From: OMIS01 sp964443885 | Lineage (GTDB): Bacteria > Patescibacteriota > Microgenomatia > UBA1400 > PJMF01 | Direction of reading: 5' to 3' | Assembly: GCA_964443885.1 (NCBI GenBank) | Contig: CAYUES010000002.1 | Span: 1 to 54,974, forward strand | Length of the DNA stretch: 54,974 nucleotides | In this document: positions 7,938-16,900 of the stretch, one piece after another | How positions within the stretch are numbered: the first letter of the stretch is position 1 | Layout of the letters: every line of letters starts with the position of its first letter | Program-made: the position numbers and the translations under genes | The notes under the pieces: generated by a model | Told to the model about the DNA's origin: nothing | The model's database searches: none | The model's input: the letters and a program-made list of their open reading frames with translations, nothing else

Positions 7938-8690
7938 TTATTTCTTATTTTTTAAGTAGTCACCCATACCCTCAACTGCGCGCAAGATTTCCAGTGGCAC
8001 GGCAAAGACGACCGTATTTGATTGATCTGAACTAATGTCATTGATCGAGTTGAGGGTGCGCAAGTGCAACGCACCCGGAGTTTGTGCCATCGTTGCAGCT
8101 GCTTGAGCCAAGTTTTGTGCAGCAATAACTTCACCTTCAGAGTTAATGATAGTGGCACGCTTTTCGCGCTCTGCTTCAGCGGTTTTTGCCATTGTCCGAA
8201 CCATACTTTCTGGCAACTCAATGTCTTTGAGCTCGACGGTCTCGACTGTGACACCCCACTGCTCTGTTGCCACGTCTACGATCTGCAAGATTTGAGCAGC
8301 AATTTTTTCTCGGTTTGAAAGGAGTTCATCTAGGGTTGCTTCGCCCGCAATCCGACGCATCGTGGTTTGCGCCAGTTGTGAGACCGCCCAGATTACATTT
8401 TCCACTTCATTAATAGCGCTCGCCGCATCGATAATCTTGAAGTAAATCACTGCATTCATCTTGCAGGAAACGTTGTCTTTGGTGATCGTTTCTTGTTTTG
8501 GCACGTCCATTGCTCGAGTACGGATATCCACTTTAGTCATGCTTTGAAAGATTGGCAGGACAACTCTCCAGCCTGGACCGACGATCCCGGTGAAGCGCCC
8601 CATCGTGTACATGACGCCGCGCTCGTATTGGTTGACCTGGCGTAGGGAAATAAGAATGATAAAAACGATAATTCCAAGGAAGATTAGCAT
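7938..8690 (-). CDS. SPFH/stomatin-like membrane scaffold protein (slipin)
   Basis: A 250-residue protein with an N-terminal hydrophobic hairpin (MLIFLGIIVFIILIS), then the stomatin signature (QYERGVMYTMGRF, GPGWRVVLPI, DIRTRAMDVPKQE). It continues through the PHB/SPFH core (VIYFKIIDAASAINEVEN) and the alanine/glutamate-rich flotillin-like helix (TAEAEREKRATIINSEGEVIAAQNLAQAA). Slipins oligomerise at the membrane and usually sit next to an NfeD-type partner; none is here. Length and domain order are normal for prokaryotic slipins. A TACAAT box lies 8 nt before the ATG, suggesting a leaderless message. Confidence 0.93.
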   Translation of the reverse strand: MLIFLGIIVFIILISLRQVNQYERGVMYTMGRFTGIVGPGWRVVLPIFQSMTKVDIRTRAMDVPKQETITKDNVSCKMNAVIYFKIIDAASAINEVENVIWAVSQLAQTTMRRIAGEATLDELLSNREKIAAQILQIVDVATEQWGVTVETVELKDIELPESMVRTMAKTAEAEREKRATIINSEGEVIAAQNLAQAAATMAQTPGALHLRTLNSINDISSDQSNTVVFAVPLEILRAVEGMGDYLKNKK

Positions 8691-8698
8691 ATAGTTGC

Positions 8699-8704
8699 AT
8701 TGTA
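8699..8704 (-). promoter_or_regulatory. -10 box of the slipin gene (leaderless)
   Basis: On the minus strand TACAAT is separated from the ATG by only 8 nt, so transcription would begin at or next to the start codon. No ribosome-binding site fits in that space. Confidence 0.5.
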
Positions 8705-8733
8705 CTACAAACTATATTAATAAAAAGAGAATA

Positions 8734-9852
8734 TCAAAAAAATATTCCCTTAATTTTCTTAATGAGTGCGTCAACTCTAGCTCGATTAGTTGAAGTGTGA
8801 GACAAACTATACGCTCTTACTTTAATTTCCTCAAGAATTTCCTCTAAACTTTTTGTAGATTTGTCATCAAAATTTGAGTAATCAACTGCCCGAGAATACT
8901 CCCAAAGATCAGTAATTTGATTCGAACGAATAATCTTAACACCAGTGTGTTGAAGTTTGTACAATTGCCTTCGAATATCTTCAGATACAGGTGTTATCAT
9001 AGTATTTTTGGGGACAAAATGACCTGATTTAGTAATAAAATCTTTCAATACTATGGCAGTTAATCTACCCACAAATTTAATCACCATTAGAACTTCATTC
9101 GACTCATTAATCACCACCATAAACTTTCCAGAATCTAAGCTTTCTATGATTCGCTGTTCAGCATCTGAACAAAAATAGAAACCCTTTGAATCCAACTCAA
9201 AACTTGCAGCAGTATCTTCAGTAGTAAAACTCATTCTACGAATAACGTCTGAAGATTTTAATGCTGGTAACTTTGTTAAGATAATTGCCGTCTGAATTCC
9301 CAAACCAGGATATTTTAAGAGAAGAGTTGAAAGTAAAGAAAAAAATGCATGTTCATAAATATCGTCTGGCAAATCTTCTTCCGAGTCAGAGAATGATTCT
9401 GCTAGGTGCCGGGTATCATTTGCAAATATATAGTTTAAAACTTCCTTTTTTGAATATTGATCTCCAGGCCCTTCAAAAAAATCAGTAAATTGTGCAAAAA
9501 GTTCAGAAAATTCTTCTTGATGTAACAAAGATAAAAAAGAATACAGTTTCTTTTCCATTGAAATTGTTAATAATGTTAGCACTACAAATGACTCTTGCTG
9601 AGGAATAACACTATCGACACTCATGAGGCAGGCAAGACACCATTCGAGGGAATTACATCTGTCTATATAATCTGAATCGTCTTCATAAGGTGCTTGGTAA
9701 TCCCAGTTTTGAATGAGCCCTTTAATTAATAAATCAATTAAATGCAAATCTCTATTAAGAGAGTCTTGCATTGCTGGTAAGCATGTTTGTAATCTTTGTA
9801 GCTCACCTCTCATTATCAGCACAAAAGGTGATGCTTTCTCTTGATCTGTCAT
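8734..9852 (-). CDS. Unknown 372-residue cytoplasmic protein
   Basis: I do not recognise a family. The protein has no signal peptide or clear membrane segment and looks mostly helical in the first 220 residues. A mixed segment from about 225 to 300 (FMVVINESNEVLMVIKFVG, LKDFITKSGHFVPKNTMITPVSEDIRRQLYKL) and a charged helical C-terminus follow. The gene is visibly more AT-rich than valS and the neighbouring housekeeping genes, which may indicate acquisition. It is divergent from valS, sharing a 63-nt intergenic with back-to-back TGGTATAAT boxes. The ATG at 9852 follows its box by 12 nt. Coding potential is supported by length and by position in an otherwise tightly packed region. Confidence 0.65.
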   Translation of the reverse strand: MTDQEKASPFVLIMRGELQRLQTCLPAMQDSLNRDLHLIDLLIKGLIQNWDYQAPYEDDSDYIDRCNSLEWCLACLMSVDSVIPQQESFVVLTLLTISMEKKLYSFLSLLHQEEFSELFAQFTDFFEGPGDQYSKKEVLNYIFANDTRHLAESFSDSEEDLPDDIYEHAFFSLLSTLLLKYPGLGIQTAIILTKLPALKSSDVIRRMSFTTEDTAASFELDSKGFYFCSDAEQRIIESLDSGKFMVVINESNEVLMVIKFVGRLTAIVLKDFITKSGHFVPKNTMITPVSEDIRRQLYKLQHTGVKIIRSNQITDLWEYSRAVDYSNFDDKSTKSLEEILEEIKVRAYSLSHTSTNRARVDALIKKIKGIFF

Positions 9853-9864
9853 AACTTTGCCAGG

Positions 9865-9909
9865 ATTATACCAGTTTCACGAACCCACTCTACCAGACAG
9901 TGGTATAAT
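9865..9909. promoter_or_regulatory. Back-to-back extended -10 promoters for valS and the divergent unknown gene
   Basis: ATTATACCA (9865-9873) and TGGTATAAT (9901-9909) are exact inverted copies. Each is an extended -10 (TGG-TATAAT) facing outward. The plus copy ends 6 nt before the valS ATG at 9916; the minus copy ends 12 nt before the ATG at 9852. No good -35 was seen for either, as expected for extended -10 promoters. The valS mRNA should be leaderless. Confidence 0.65.
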
Positions 9910-9915
9910 TTTCTC

Positions 9916-12351
9916 ATGGAATCACGCTACGATCACGTACAAGCTGAAAATGAAATGTATGCCATTTGGGAAGAAACCGATGCGTTTAATCCTGATTCAG
10001 CAAGCAATCTAGCGCGCCAGAACGCAACTAAGCAAGGAAACGAAGACGATTCGAAACAACCCAGCAACGCTTTTTCAATCATCATGCCGCCACCAAATGC
10101 TAACGATCCGTTGCACATTGGTCACGCAATGTTTGTATCTTTAGAAGATATCATGACTCGCTTTCATCGGATGAACGGTGATAAAACAGTCTGGATTCCG
10201 GGCACCGATCACGCTGGTATCGAAACTCAATTCGTCTACGAAAAGAAACTCAAGAAGCAAGGCAAGTCTCGCTTTGACTTTGATCGCCAAACATTGTTCA
10301 ACGACATCATGACGTATGTAAAAGAAAACTCTGATGTAGCTGTCAATCAAATCAAAAAACTGGGTGCTTCAGCAGACTGGAGTCGCTTTACCTTTACGCT
10401 CGACCTAGATGTGGTGACGTTTGTGACCGATACGTTCAAAAAACTCGCTGACGATGATCTGGTCTACCGAGACCTCCAACTCGTCAACTTCTGTGTGAAC
10501 TGTGGTACTTCTTTTTCAGATCTTGAAGTCAATCACGTTGACCAGACTTCCCCACTCTACTACGTTCGCTACCGCCTGGCAGATAACCCTAGTGAGTACA
10601 TTACACTCGCCACCACCCGCCCCGAGCCGCTCTGGGCTGACACCCACTTGGCTGTTCATCCTGACAACAAGAAAACCAAACACTTAATCGGCAAAAAGGT
10701 TTTGAATCCTTTGACTGATGCTGCAATGGAAATTATTGCTGATGAGTTTGTCGATCCCGAGTTTGGAACTGGAATTGTAAAACTGACGCCGGCTCATGAC
10801 TTTGATGACTTTGCAGTTGCCAAAAAGCATGACTTACCAATTATTATTGCCGTTGACCGACGTGGCAAAATGATGGCTGGAGCGGGCAAATATGCTGGTC
10901 TGAGTAGTAAGGCTGCCCGTGAAGCAGTCGTTGCTGATCTCCAAGCCAAAACCTCAGCAGAATATCCTGATGGATTGATTGAAAAGATTGATACAAACTA
11001 TCAAAATCGAATCGGCACTTGCTACCGCTGCGGCCGCGTGCTGGAGCCACTCCCTCTGCCTCAATTCTTTATCAAAGTAAATGAAAACAAGAAAAGTTTG
11101 ACTAAAGTTGCGCTCAAAGCACTCGATGATGGCAAAACGATCGTCCATGGTGCTGGACGTGAGAAGATCTTGCGCCACTGGCTAGAAAACCTCAAAGACT
11201 GGAACATTAGTCGCCAAATCGTCTGGGGAATTCGTATTCCCGTCTGGTATGAGGTAACTGGTCATGAAGATAAAATTACTGTTTCATTTTTGAATCCAGT
11301 TCAAGTGCTGGAACAAGGAACCCTGGCTGATCTCCTCGAGAAGTACTCGATTGAAGAAATCGAGACTGGCCTCCAACAGCTCTTTGCAGATCACTCAGTC
11401 CCCTACTCTATTTCGATTGAAAAGCCGACTGGAAACAAAGTAGATTCCGTCCAAGCTAACACTGACTCCACTCACAACAGTAAAAACGAAAAAAAGACGA
11501 ATCTAGCAGCCAAAAATGAAATGTTATATCTACCTGAAACGGACACCTTCGACACGTGGTTTTCTTCTGCTCAGTGGCCAGTTGTGACACTTAAGACGAA
11601 TAAATCAAGCGATTTTAAGGACTTCTATCCTACGACTGTTATGGAAACTGGCTACGACATTCTGCCATTCTGGGTGATGCGGATGATGTTGATGGGAATT
11701 TACATAACTGGCGAGACCCCGTTCAAAGAAGTCTATCTGCATGGCCTCGTCCGCGACGCCAAAGGTCAAAAAATGAGTAAGAGCAAAGGTAACGTGATTA
11801 ACCCGCTTGAAGTCGTCGAAAAGTTTGGTGCTGACGCACTTCGTATGGCACTCGTGATCCGCTCTACTCCGGGATTAGACAAATCAGTCAGTGAGCAGGA
11901 CTTTAAAGCGATGCGCAATTTCTCAAATAAAATCTGGAACGCTGCCCGCTTTATTTCTCTCCAGGATGAAAACCCCGATCATGAAGTTTCAGCCGAAATG
12001 GCAGAGACTAGTGAGCTCGGCACCGCGCCAGAAGACGTAGTTTTCCTCGAAAAACTAGCTACCATCGCCGCTGAAGTCACCAAACACTTGACTGAGCGCA
12101 AAATTGGCCTCGCTGCCGACGTTCTCTACAACGAGTTCTGGCACTGGTTCTGTGATGAGTGTATTGAGAAGCAAAAACAAGGCAAGATCTCGATGAAAGT
12201 CTTGCAAGAAGGCCTCCATACGTTCTTACACCTTCTCCATCCGTTTATGCCGTTTGTAACTGAAAAAATCTGGCAAGAACTGCGCACGACCGACGACTCT
12301 TTGCCTGAACAACTGATTACTGCCCCTTGGCCACACAACGCAACGAACTGA
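9916..12351 (+). CDS. valS: Valyl-tRNA synthetase
   Basis: Charges tRNA-Val in the cytoplasm. The 811-residue class I synthetase has the HIGH motif at about residues 67-70 (DPLHIGHAM, after IIMPPPNAN), the GTDHAGIETQ block, and an editing domain (YITLATTRPEPLWADTHLAVHP, GTGIVKLTPAHD). The Val/Ile-type zinc or scaffold cysteines (NFCVNCGTSFSD, RIGTCYRCGRVLEPLPLPQF) are present, as is KMSKSKGNVINPLE at about 617-630. The anticodon-binding helical domain follows. It ends soon after, so the C-terminal coiled-coil arm common in bacterial ValRS appears absent. A Lys/Asn/Ser-rich insertion (about residues 510-535) precedes the PETDTFDTWFSSAQWP block. The frame is open upstream to 9841, but the ATG at 9916 fits both the protein alignment and a TGGTATAAT box 6 nt before it. 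Confidence 0.97.
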   Translation: MESRYDHVQAENEMYAIWEETDAFNPDSASNLARQNATKQGNEDDSKQPSNAFSIIMPPPNANDPLHIGHAMFVSLEDIMTRFHRMNGDKTVWIPGTDHAGIETQFVYEKKLKKQGKSRFDFDRQTLFNDIMTYVKENSDVAVNQIKKLGASADWSRFTFTLDLDVVTFVTDTFKKLADDDLVYRDLQLVNFCVNCGTSFSDLEVNHVDQTSPLYYVRYRLADNPSEYITLATTRPEPLWADTHLAVHPDNKKTKHLIGKKVLNPLTDAAMEIIADEFVDPEFGTGIVKLTPAHDFDDFAVAKKHDLPIIIAVDRRGKMMAGAGKYAGLSSKAAREAVVADLQAKTSAEYPDGLIEKIDTNYQNRIGTCYRCGRVLEPLPLPQFFIKVNENKKSLTKVALKALDDGKTIVHGAGREKILRHWLENLKDWNISRQIVWGIRIPVWYEVTGHEDKITVSFLNPVQVLEQGTLADLLEKYSIEEIETGLQQLFADHSVPYSISIEKPTGNKVDSVQANTDSTHNSKNEKKTNLAAKNEMLYLPETDTFDTWFSSAQWPVVTLKTNKSSDFKDFYPTTVMETGYDILPFWVMRMMLMGIYITGETPFKEVYLHGLVRDAKGQKMSKSKGNVINPLEVVEKFGADALRMALVIRSTPGLDKSVSEQDFKAMRNFSNKIWNAARFISLQDENPDHEVSAEMAETSELGTAPEDVVFLEKLATIAAEVTKHLTERKIGLAADVLYNEFWHWFCDECIEKQKQGKISMKVLQEGLHTFLHLLHPFMPFVTEKIWQELRTTDDSLPEQLITAPWPHNATN

Positions 12352-12408
12352 GTAGAGGCTGAAGCAAAACAATCAACGAAGCCCCTACCATTCTGGTTTT
12401 ACACCACC

Positions 12409-12414
12409 TATAAT
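12409..12414 (+). promoter_or_regulatory. -10 box of the TPR-like protein gene (leaderless)
   Basis: TATAAT lies 8 nt before the ATG at 12423. A loose inverted repeat between valS and this box (12352-12360 with 12380-12388, GTAGAGGCT / AGCCCCTAC, one mismatch, 19-nt loop) may act as a weak valS terminator, though it has no clean T-run. Confidence 0.5.
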
Positions 12415-12422
12415 CTATTGCT

Positions 12423-12860
12423 ATGTCTCTTGTTGTGATTCGCGTTCGTTTACTTTATTATCTAGGAATTTTTGCCCTGGATGTACTGGGCGTGTACCTC
12501 AACCACATCAAGCCGTTTCTCTGGAGCTTGGCAGTTGTTGCCCTTTTATTTGTCGGGATGGCACATAGTTTTGTCTCAACTGTCGCCCAAGTCAAACTCG
12601 AACAGATCAGCAGCGTCAGTCTGTCCGGCAAAATCCCCCACTCTGCGGAGTTATTTACACGATCTCAACTAGAGGAAAAACTCAGCAAGTATCAAGAGCT
12701 ACTCACCCAACAACCCAATCATCGCGACGTGTTAGTCAATATTTCACTGCTCCAAAAAGCGCTCTACAACCAAAAAGAGGCATATATTTACTGGGAATCT
12801 GCCCGCAAGCTCGATCCCAACAACCAGACTTTTTCAACCAATACCCAACAACCTGAATAA
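12423..12860 (+). CDS. Small membrane protein with TPR-like C-terminal domain
   Basis: The product has 145 residues. Two hydrophobic stretches lie near the N-terminus (about 8-25 and 32-52: LWSLAVVALLFVGMAHSFV). A soluble region follows whose last 70 residues read like one and a half tetratricopeptide repeats (LEEKLSKYQELLTQQPNHRDVLVNISLLQKAL, then EAYIYWESARKLDPNN). Such proteins are common in CPR genomes, often as helper or scaffold proteins of the membrane. No partner can be assigned. It converges with the zinc-ribbon gene (7-nt gap). Confidence 0.75.
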   Translation: MSLVVIRVRLLYYLGIFALDVLGVYLNHIKPFLWSLAVVALLFVGMAHSFVSTVAQVKLEQISSVSLSGKIPHSAELFTRSQLEEKLSKYQELLTQQPNHRDVLVNISLLQKALYNQKEAYIYWESARKLDPNNQTFSTNTQQPE

Positions 12861-12867
12861 AAGCACG

Positions 12868-13044
12868 CTACTCTTCAGTATAAAACTCCACCCGTTTGCA
12901 GTTAGGACATCTCCAGGCAAGCATTCGATTTCCCATCTTAATCAAAGGCTTTGTCCACCAGTTATTAGGCCAATTTTCTATCCAAAATCCTGCAGCAGTA
13001 ACTATCCCCTTCCCCATTTCAACTTCGCATTTAGAACATTTCAT
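12868..13044 (-). CDS. Small zinc-ribbon protein (DUF6487-like)
   Basis: I found this 58-residue ORF by hand. It begins MKCSKCEVEMGKGIVTAAGF, contains WIENWPNNWWTKPL, and ends RCPNCKRVEFYTEE. The two CxxC pairs (C3/C6 and C46/C49) are typical of a single zinc ribbon, and the C-x-x-C-x-x-x-M-x-x-G start with a Trp-rich middle resembles DUF6487 proteins. A strong Shine-Dalgarno (AAGGAG) lies 6 nt before the ATG, which supports translation. The function of this family is not known. The start lies only 50 nt beyond the rplY terminator, so it may depend on read-through from rplY or on its own weak promoter. Confidence 0.75.
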   Translation of the reverse strand: MKCSKCEVEMGKGIVTAAGFWIENWPNNWWTKPLIKMGNRMLAWRCPNCKRVEFYTEE

Positions 13045-13092
13045 ATAACTCCTTATATCCAGTGAATTGTAAAGTAAAACTCCCTGAATATC

Positions 13093-13121
13093 AAAAAAGC
13101 CCCCTGTTTCCAGAGGGCTTT
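13093..13121 (-). terminator. Rho-independent terminator of rplY
   Basis: Read on the minus strand, AAAGCCCTCTG and CAGGGGGCTTTTTT form an 11-bp stem (one mismatch) around a GAAA loop, followed directly by a T-run. It lies 44 nt beyond the rplY stop. Confidence 0.88.
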
Positions 13122-13164
13122 CAAATTCGTATATTAGAAGAATACTTACTACACTTTAAAGTGA

Positions 13165-13842
13165 CTACTCTTTCTTCTCTTCAGCAGCAGCTTCACCTTC
13201 AGCAGCTGGTGTAGCATCGGTAGCGGCGCCTTCAGCACCTTCTACTGCCTCGACTGGAGCTTCTTCGACTTCTTCTTTGACTTCTTGAACCAGCACGATT
13301 GGTGCTTCCATCTCTTCTTCACTCAAGAGAACCGTAATTTTATCGCGATCAAACTTGAGGTCAGCAATACCGAGTGTCTGCCCTACTTCAGTCAAACCAG
13401 AGATATCGATCTCGAAAACATCAGGTAAGTCAGCTGGCAATGCTTCGATTTCAAGCATATTGCGAGTAAGAATTGCGTTTGCATCGGCCACTTCAAACTC
13501 ACCGACTGTCTCGATTGCGATTTCGGCAGTAACCTTCACCTTGAGGTTAACACGTTTAAAAGAAACGTGAAGTGCTTGACCACGAACACTGTCGTACTGC
13601 ACTTCATCGATCAAAGCTGGAATCTGCTTGTCCTCACCTACTTGGAGATAAATGAGTGTCGTATCACCATGTTCAGCAACTAATTTATTGAACACAGCTA
13701 AGTTTAACTCGACTTGTTCAGACTCTTCACCTTGACCATAGACATTGCCGGGAACTATACCAGATTGACGTAGTTGTTTAGTTTTTTTACCAGAAAGTAC
13801 TCTTGGACTCACGTGCAGAATAGTGTTTTGTGACTTTGTCAT
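13165..13842 (-). CDS. rplY: 50S ribosomal protein L25/CTC form with acidic tail
   Basis: Binds 5S rRNA in the large subunit. The 225-residue protein has the L25 beta-barrel at about 5-95 (LSGKKTKQLRQSGIVPGNVYG, LIDEVQYDSVRGQALHVSFKRV) and the CTC/TL5 C-terminal domain to about 185 (ILTRNMLEIEALPADLPDVFEIDISGLTEVGQTLGI). A tail of about 40 residues follows, made almost entirely of Glu, Ala, Pro and Val. Long-form L25 is common across bacteria and the acidic tail is variable. A TATAAC box lies only 5 nt before the ATG, and a perfect inverted repeat abuts it. The gene stands alone between two terminators or palindromes. Confidence 0.95.
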   Translation of the reverse strand: MTKSQNTILHVSPRVLSGKKTKQLRQSGIVPGNVYGQGEESEQVELNLAVFNKLVAEHGDTTLIYLQVGEDKQIPALIDEVQYDSVRGQALHVSFKRVNLKVKVTAEIAIETVGEFEVADANAILTRNMLEIEALPADLPDVFEIDISGLTEVGQTLGIADLKFDRDKITVLLSEEEMEAPIVLVQEVKEEVEEAPVEAVEGAEGAATDATPAAEGEAAAEEKKE

Positions 13843-13852
13843 AGGCTGTTAT

Positions 13853-13878
13853 ACATAAAAAATATGTATTTTTTATGT
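13853..13878. promoter_or_regulatory. Perfect 12-bp inverted repeat over the rplY promoter
   Basis: ACATAAAAAATA and TATTTTTTATGT are exact inverted copies separated by 2 nt. The element starts 10 nt upstream of the rplY ATG and overlaps the first base of the TATAAC box and the spacer/-35 area. It could be an operator, an attenuator hairpin (a TATACT box further up, near 13922-13927, would place it in a leader), or the terminator of the DUF4012 gene. The sequence does not decide between these. Confidence 0.6.
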
Positions 13879-13938
13879 AATATTTCTTCAATTTAGTATG
13901 AATTACTGATACAAGGGATATAGTATACCAATATTTTT

Positions 13939-16900
13939 TTATTTTGCTTGAGTAAATTTCACCCCAAACAGGCCGGTTTCATCATTATTTCTAGTGAAAA
14001 CAACGCCGTCAGCGTCGACTGTTGCTTGAGGAGCGATCAGTTGTGGTTGCAAATTATCAGCCGGTAATATTCTCAAAAGGTATGGTGTATCACCATTTCC
14101 AGGTTGTTCATTATTAAAGAAGATGTACGAGAAGGCATCACCAGTAGGGGAGTGGGGCACAGAGTACTTCAAAGCGACTTGTTTACTAGACTTTATCGGA
14201 ACTTCGATCTGAGCACTTACTACCGACTTGCCATTTTCTTGAGCGACCGAGACTTGAGAAGCTGGTAGTTTTATACCGCCAACCTCGATACCAGAAATGA
14301 CGGCGGTTGTTGGAACGTAAAAACGTATGTAATTTTTATAGGCACCTTTTGGCCAGGCATCGAGTTGAGCAATGTTTTCATAAGAAATTATATGTGTATG
14401 GTCTGCTTGAGTAGGGGAGACTACCACAGTGTGATCAACACTACGTTTTAAGTAGTAATTAGCTTTATTGACGCCGACATTGGCTTCAACTTGCATAAAG
14501 TGGTCAACAAAACACTGATCACCCGAGAACTCAGGTGGGCAGCGAGGAACTTGTAAACTACCAGACCAACCCAAGTTCTGTAGCAGTTGTTGTTCATCAC
14601 TATTGGCAAATGAAACTAACATTGCTTTTGACTGTGTATTTGCTTGAAAAGCAGAGAGCAGAGGAGCGACTTTATCACCTGGCAAAGCAATGATTTTCTC
14701 GAGTAATTTTGAAAACAACACTTTACGGTAATCGTGATTTTTCTCGGTTTCAACCAAGACAACTTCCGAGTGAAACTCCAGACGTTCAAGTAGGTTTTTG
14801 TGAGTAATGACTTCATTATAATCTGGAAGTTCTAGCGGGCCAGTTGCTTCCAAAATGCGCTGTAAGCCATATAAATCAACAGTCACCACGCCGTCGATGG
14901 TGGTATTCAGCCCTTTTTCCAAGAACCACTTGATCGTAGCTGAACTGGTTGGAAAGTCAGGACTCCAGTTGGCGTTATAAAATGCAAAGGATTTTTCCCC
15001 AGTAGCTAGAGCAATATCTGCTGGAGCAGCCACTTCACCAGGGATTTTTTTATCCAGCTCATAACTGGTGTAGAGACTGTGATCTACCAAGTAGCCATTT
15101 TCAAACGTCAGAATCGCCACTGCATCCATAAAACCACCGGTTGGGCGGAGTTCTTGATTATTCTGCAGAATGAAGGCATACGTACGTTTTCCTTCTAATC
15201 CAAAGAGAGAAGGGAGGAGTGGGGCGAGTTGTTGCGTAATCGCAGCGCGTTTTTGGAGTGTTTCCAGATTAGATCTGTATGACTTTAGGATTTTTTCACT
15301 AGCGTCACCTTCTTCAAAAGATATTTTGTCCAATGATTCTTCAACTGCTACAGCTGCTTCATAGGTTGTGAGCGTTTCAGCGTTCATGTTTTGGGCTAGT
15401 TCACTGAGATTACCAGTACTTGATCCTACAATCACGGCGAAGAGGTTTTTCAGCGTTTGAGAATCTTGTGAGGAATGGAGGACGTCGACATGACTACTAA
15501 CTTCCACTAGGCGAGCCGCTTCATCTACTTGAGGGAGTTCAAAAACAGCTTGATATCCAGCTACTTGGGTCGAAACTATTTGTGTCAAGAATGCTACTCT
15601 GCTTAATTGGCTTGCTGATACTTCACTTGGTGTAGAAGCCAAAACCGTCATTACTTGGCTTTTTAAGAGTGAGGTAGTTGTCATGAAGATCACCGTTAAA
15701 AGCAGAACTAAGCCCCCCATGCTGATGAAGGTCAGCCCGCCGTAGAAGAGAGTTGTCTTCTTTTTAGACTTTTTAGTCAATGTTTTGCGCGTTTTTGCCA
15801 AGGAGGTGACGCGCTCGTTCTTACTTTCCACCCTAGAGTGCGTAAAAATGCGTTGAATTTCCGATGAGACATTAAACTCTTCTGGAGCAGCTTCTTTAAT
15901 TAGTTCTTCCCAGGCAGCGGTGGTGTTTTTTATAGAATCATCTTCAGGTAATTGTGTGGAAGTTTCTTGGATCGTAACTTCAGTAATCGTCGTTTCAGTG
16001 AGCTGTCGTTTCTGGGCAGGAACTTCAGGTGGTGATTGCCAAAAATCGGGTTGTATTGGTTTTTGAAGCTCGAGTTCGGTAGGAGTTTCTTCAAGAATCG
16101 AGTAACTTACCGAAGGTGTTTCCCAGTACTCAGTACTTGGTTCATTTTCCGCAGTAGTTTCGATGTAAAACGAAACATTTTCAGGATTGAAAAATGGCTC
16201 CATTTCTGGTGAAGGCAGCTGTCTGGAGTACCAAAGGGCTGTGCTTTCTTCGTCTTCTAAAACATCGACGTCCGCCACTGAGAATGGGATCGTTGGCAAC
16301 TCGGCAGCTTCAACTCGCTGTAGTCCTACTTGAGAAAAATAGTAGTTTTCATACTGGCGAATTACTTTCTCTAAAATTGAGTTAGAAAACCGAGTTCGCC
16401 CCTTTATCGAAACACTAGATCGATGCGGGTGCAATATTTGAGCTACCGCTTTTTGGCAGAAAGCGGGCAAAGTATGTGAGGTGATTAGGATGTTCGGGGC
16501 AAAAATAAACCCGCGCTGAATCGATTGGCAACACAAATCAAAAATACTAACTTTCCCGGGTGGCAAGAGCACATCTTGACCAAAAATAAACGAGGACTGC
16601 GGTAAAACTTCGTTACAAAGAGCAATCAGATTTTGTTGAGATCGTTGATACTGCGACAAGTACGGAACTTCACCTTCAACTTGTTCTTCACAGCCACTTA
16701 TTACGGGTATAACAATATATAATTTAGATTGATAATTCTGCAAATTTTCAAGTAGGGAGGTAATTTGTTCGGTGTAATGAGCTGGTGAAAGACATATAAC
16801 AATTTTGTACGCAGTTTCTAAGTAGGCTTGCGATTCGGGCAAAGGAAGATCAAATGGCGTGGCCGTCACAACCTCCAGGCCTTTTTCGGCACAGCTTTGC

